A DNA stretch of 15,109 nt from an uncultured Saprospirales bacterium (GTDB lineage: Bacteria > Bacteroidota > Bacteroidia > Chitinophagales > JADIYW01): positions 1 to 15,109 of the forward strand of contig CALLKF010000168.1 in NCBI GenBank assembly GCA_938008535.1. The letters are read 5' to 3'. Below, piece after piece: positions 15,071-15,109 of this stretch; the stretch's first letter is position 1; every line of letters begins with the position of its first letter. Below the pieces are notes generated by a model, which saw nothing but the letters and a program-made list of their open reading frames with translations, had not been told where the DNA came from and did not search any database. Position numbers and translations under genes: made by a program.

Positions 15071-15109
15071 TTAGCTCATCAAGAAAGTGTAACGGTCTCT
15101 GTTTTTTAA
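15071..15109 (-). CDS. mreB: C-terminal end of MreB (partial, cut by the window edge)
   Basis: The last 12 codons and a TAA stop of an open frame are visible, giving LKNRDRYTFLMS. This resembles the ends of Bacteroidota MreB proteins as I remember them (a LKN..K/RY.FLM pattern), and it lies 4 bases before mreC, where mreB is expected. MreB is the actin-like filament that guides side-wall synthesis. The call rests on position plus this short match. Confidence 0.75.
   Translation of the reverse strand, partial: LKNRDRYTFLMS

Noticed and set aside
1..15109. Search for CRISPR arrays, insertion sequences, toxin-antitoxin pairs, defence islands or a new multi-gene system.
   Set aside because: No regular repeats, transposase motifs or clustered unknown genes were seen. 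All but one of the large genes belong to recognisable conserved families.

Overview
The window is AT-rich chromosomal DNA of a Bacteroidota bacterium, possibly Chitinophagales or a relative. The evidence is the gene content (clade II-type nos genes, mreBCD-mrdA-rodA, split 5'-nucleotidase, a DUF7935-like protein), the general lack of Shine-Dalgarno sequences, tRNA genes without an encoded CCA, and two promoters that match the Bacteroidota consensus TTG-N19-TAnnTTTG exactly. No prophage, insertion sequence, CRISPR array or integrase is visible. Most of the window is conserved housekeeping sequence.

Positions 1-3937 (+ strand) hold the end of a nitrous-oxide reductase maturation cluster. A 13-residue tail of an upstream gene (possibly nosL) is followed by nosD, nosF and nosY, coupled by 4-base overlaps. 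Close behind, with no visible terminator, come a group III truncated haemoglobin and a Ric/YtfE/ScdA di-iron protein. The run closes with a hairpin terminator. Together they read as an N2O-reduction assembly module linked to a nitric-oxide defence and Fe-S repair module.

Positions 3938-4925 (- strand) hold a fasciclin-domain lipoprotein, a 12-bp inverted repeat upstream of it, and a tRNA-Ser(GCU)/tRNA-Pro(UGG) pair with its own promoter and terminator.

Positions 5061-8769 (- strand) hold, in transcription order, a membrane-anchored protein of unknown function, a lipoprotein with the 5'-nucleotidase C-terminal domain, a Tat-exported metallophosphatase with the catalytic domain, and dnaA. No convincing oriC (DnaA-box cluster) is visible next to dnaA.

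Positions 8770-9742 (+ strand) hold an A-type Fe-S carrier (IscA/ErpA/HesB family) and an HU-type nucleoid protein. Both have recognisable -7 boxes. HU ends in a long perfect hairpin shared with the convergent pdxH gene.

Positions 9735-15109 (- strand) hold the rod-shape operon, read from the right edge as mreB (last 12 codons only), mreC, mreD, mrdA (PBP2) and rodA, then pdxH. It encodes the elongasome: cytoskeletal MreB, its membrane partners MreC and MreD, and the RodA/PBP2 peptidoglycan polymerase-crosslinker pair. pdxH follows rodA after 29 bases and is probably co-transcribed.

I see no convincing new system. The points most worth a second look are the nosDFY-globin-ric linkage, the split and order-reversed nucleotidase with its unknown membrane partner, the inverted repeat before the fasciclin gene, and the DS-repeat tail of PBP2.
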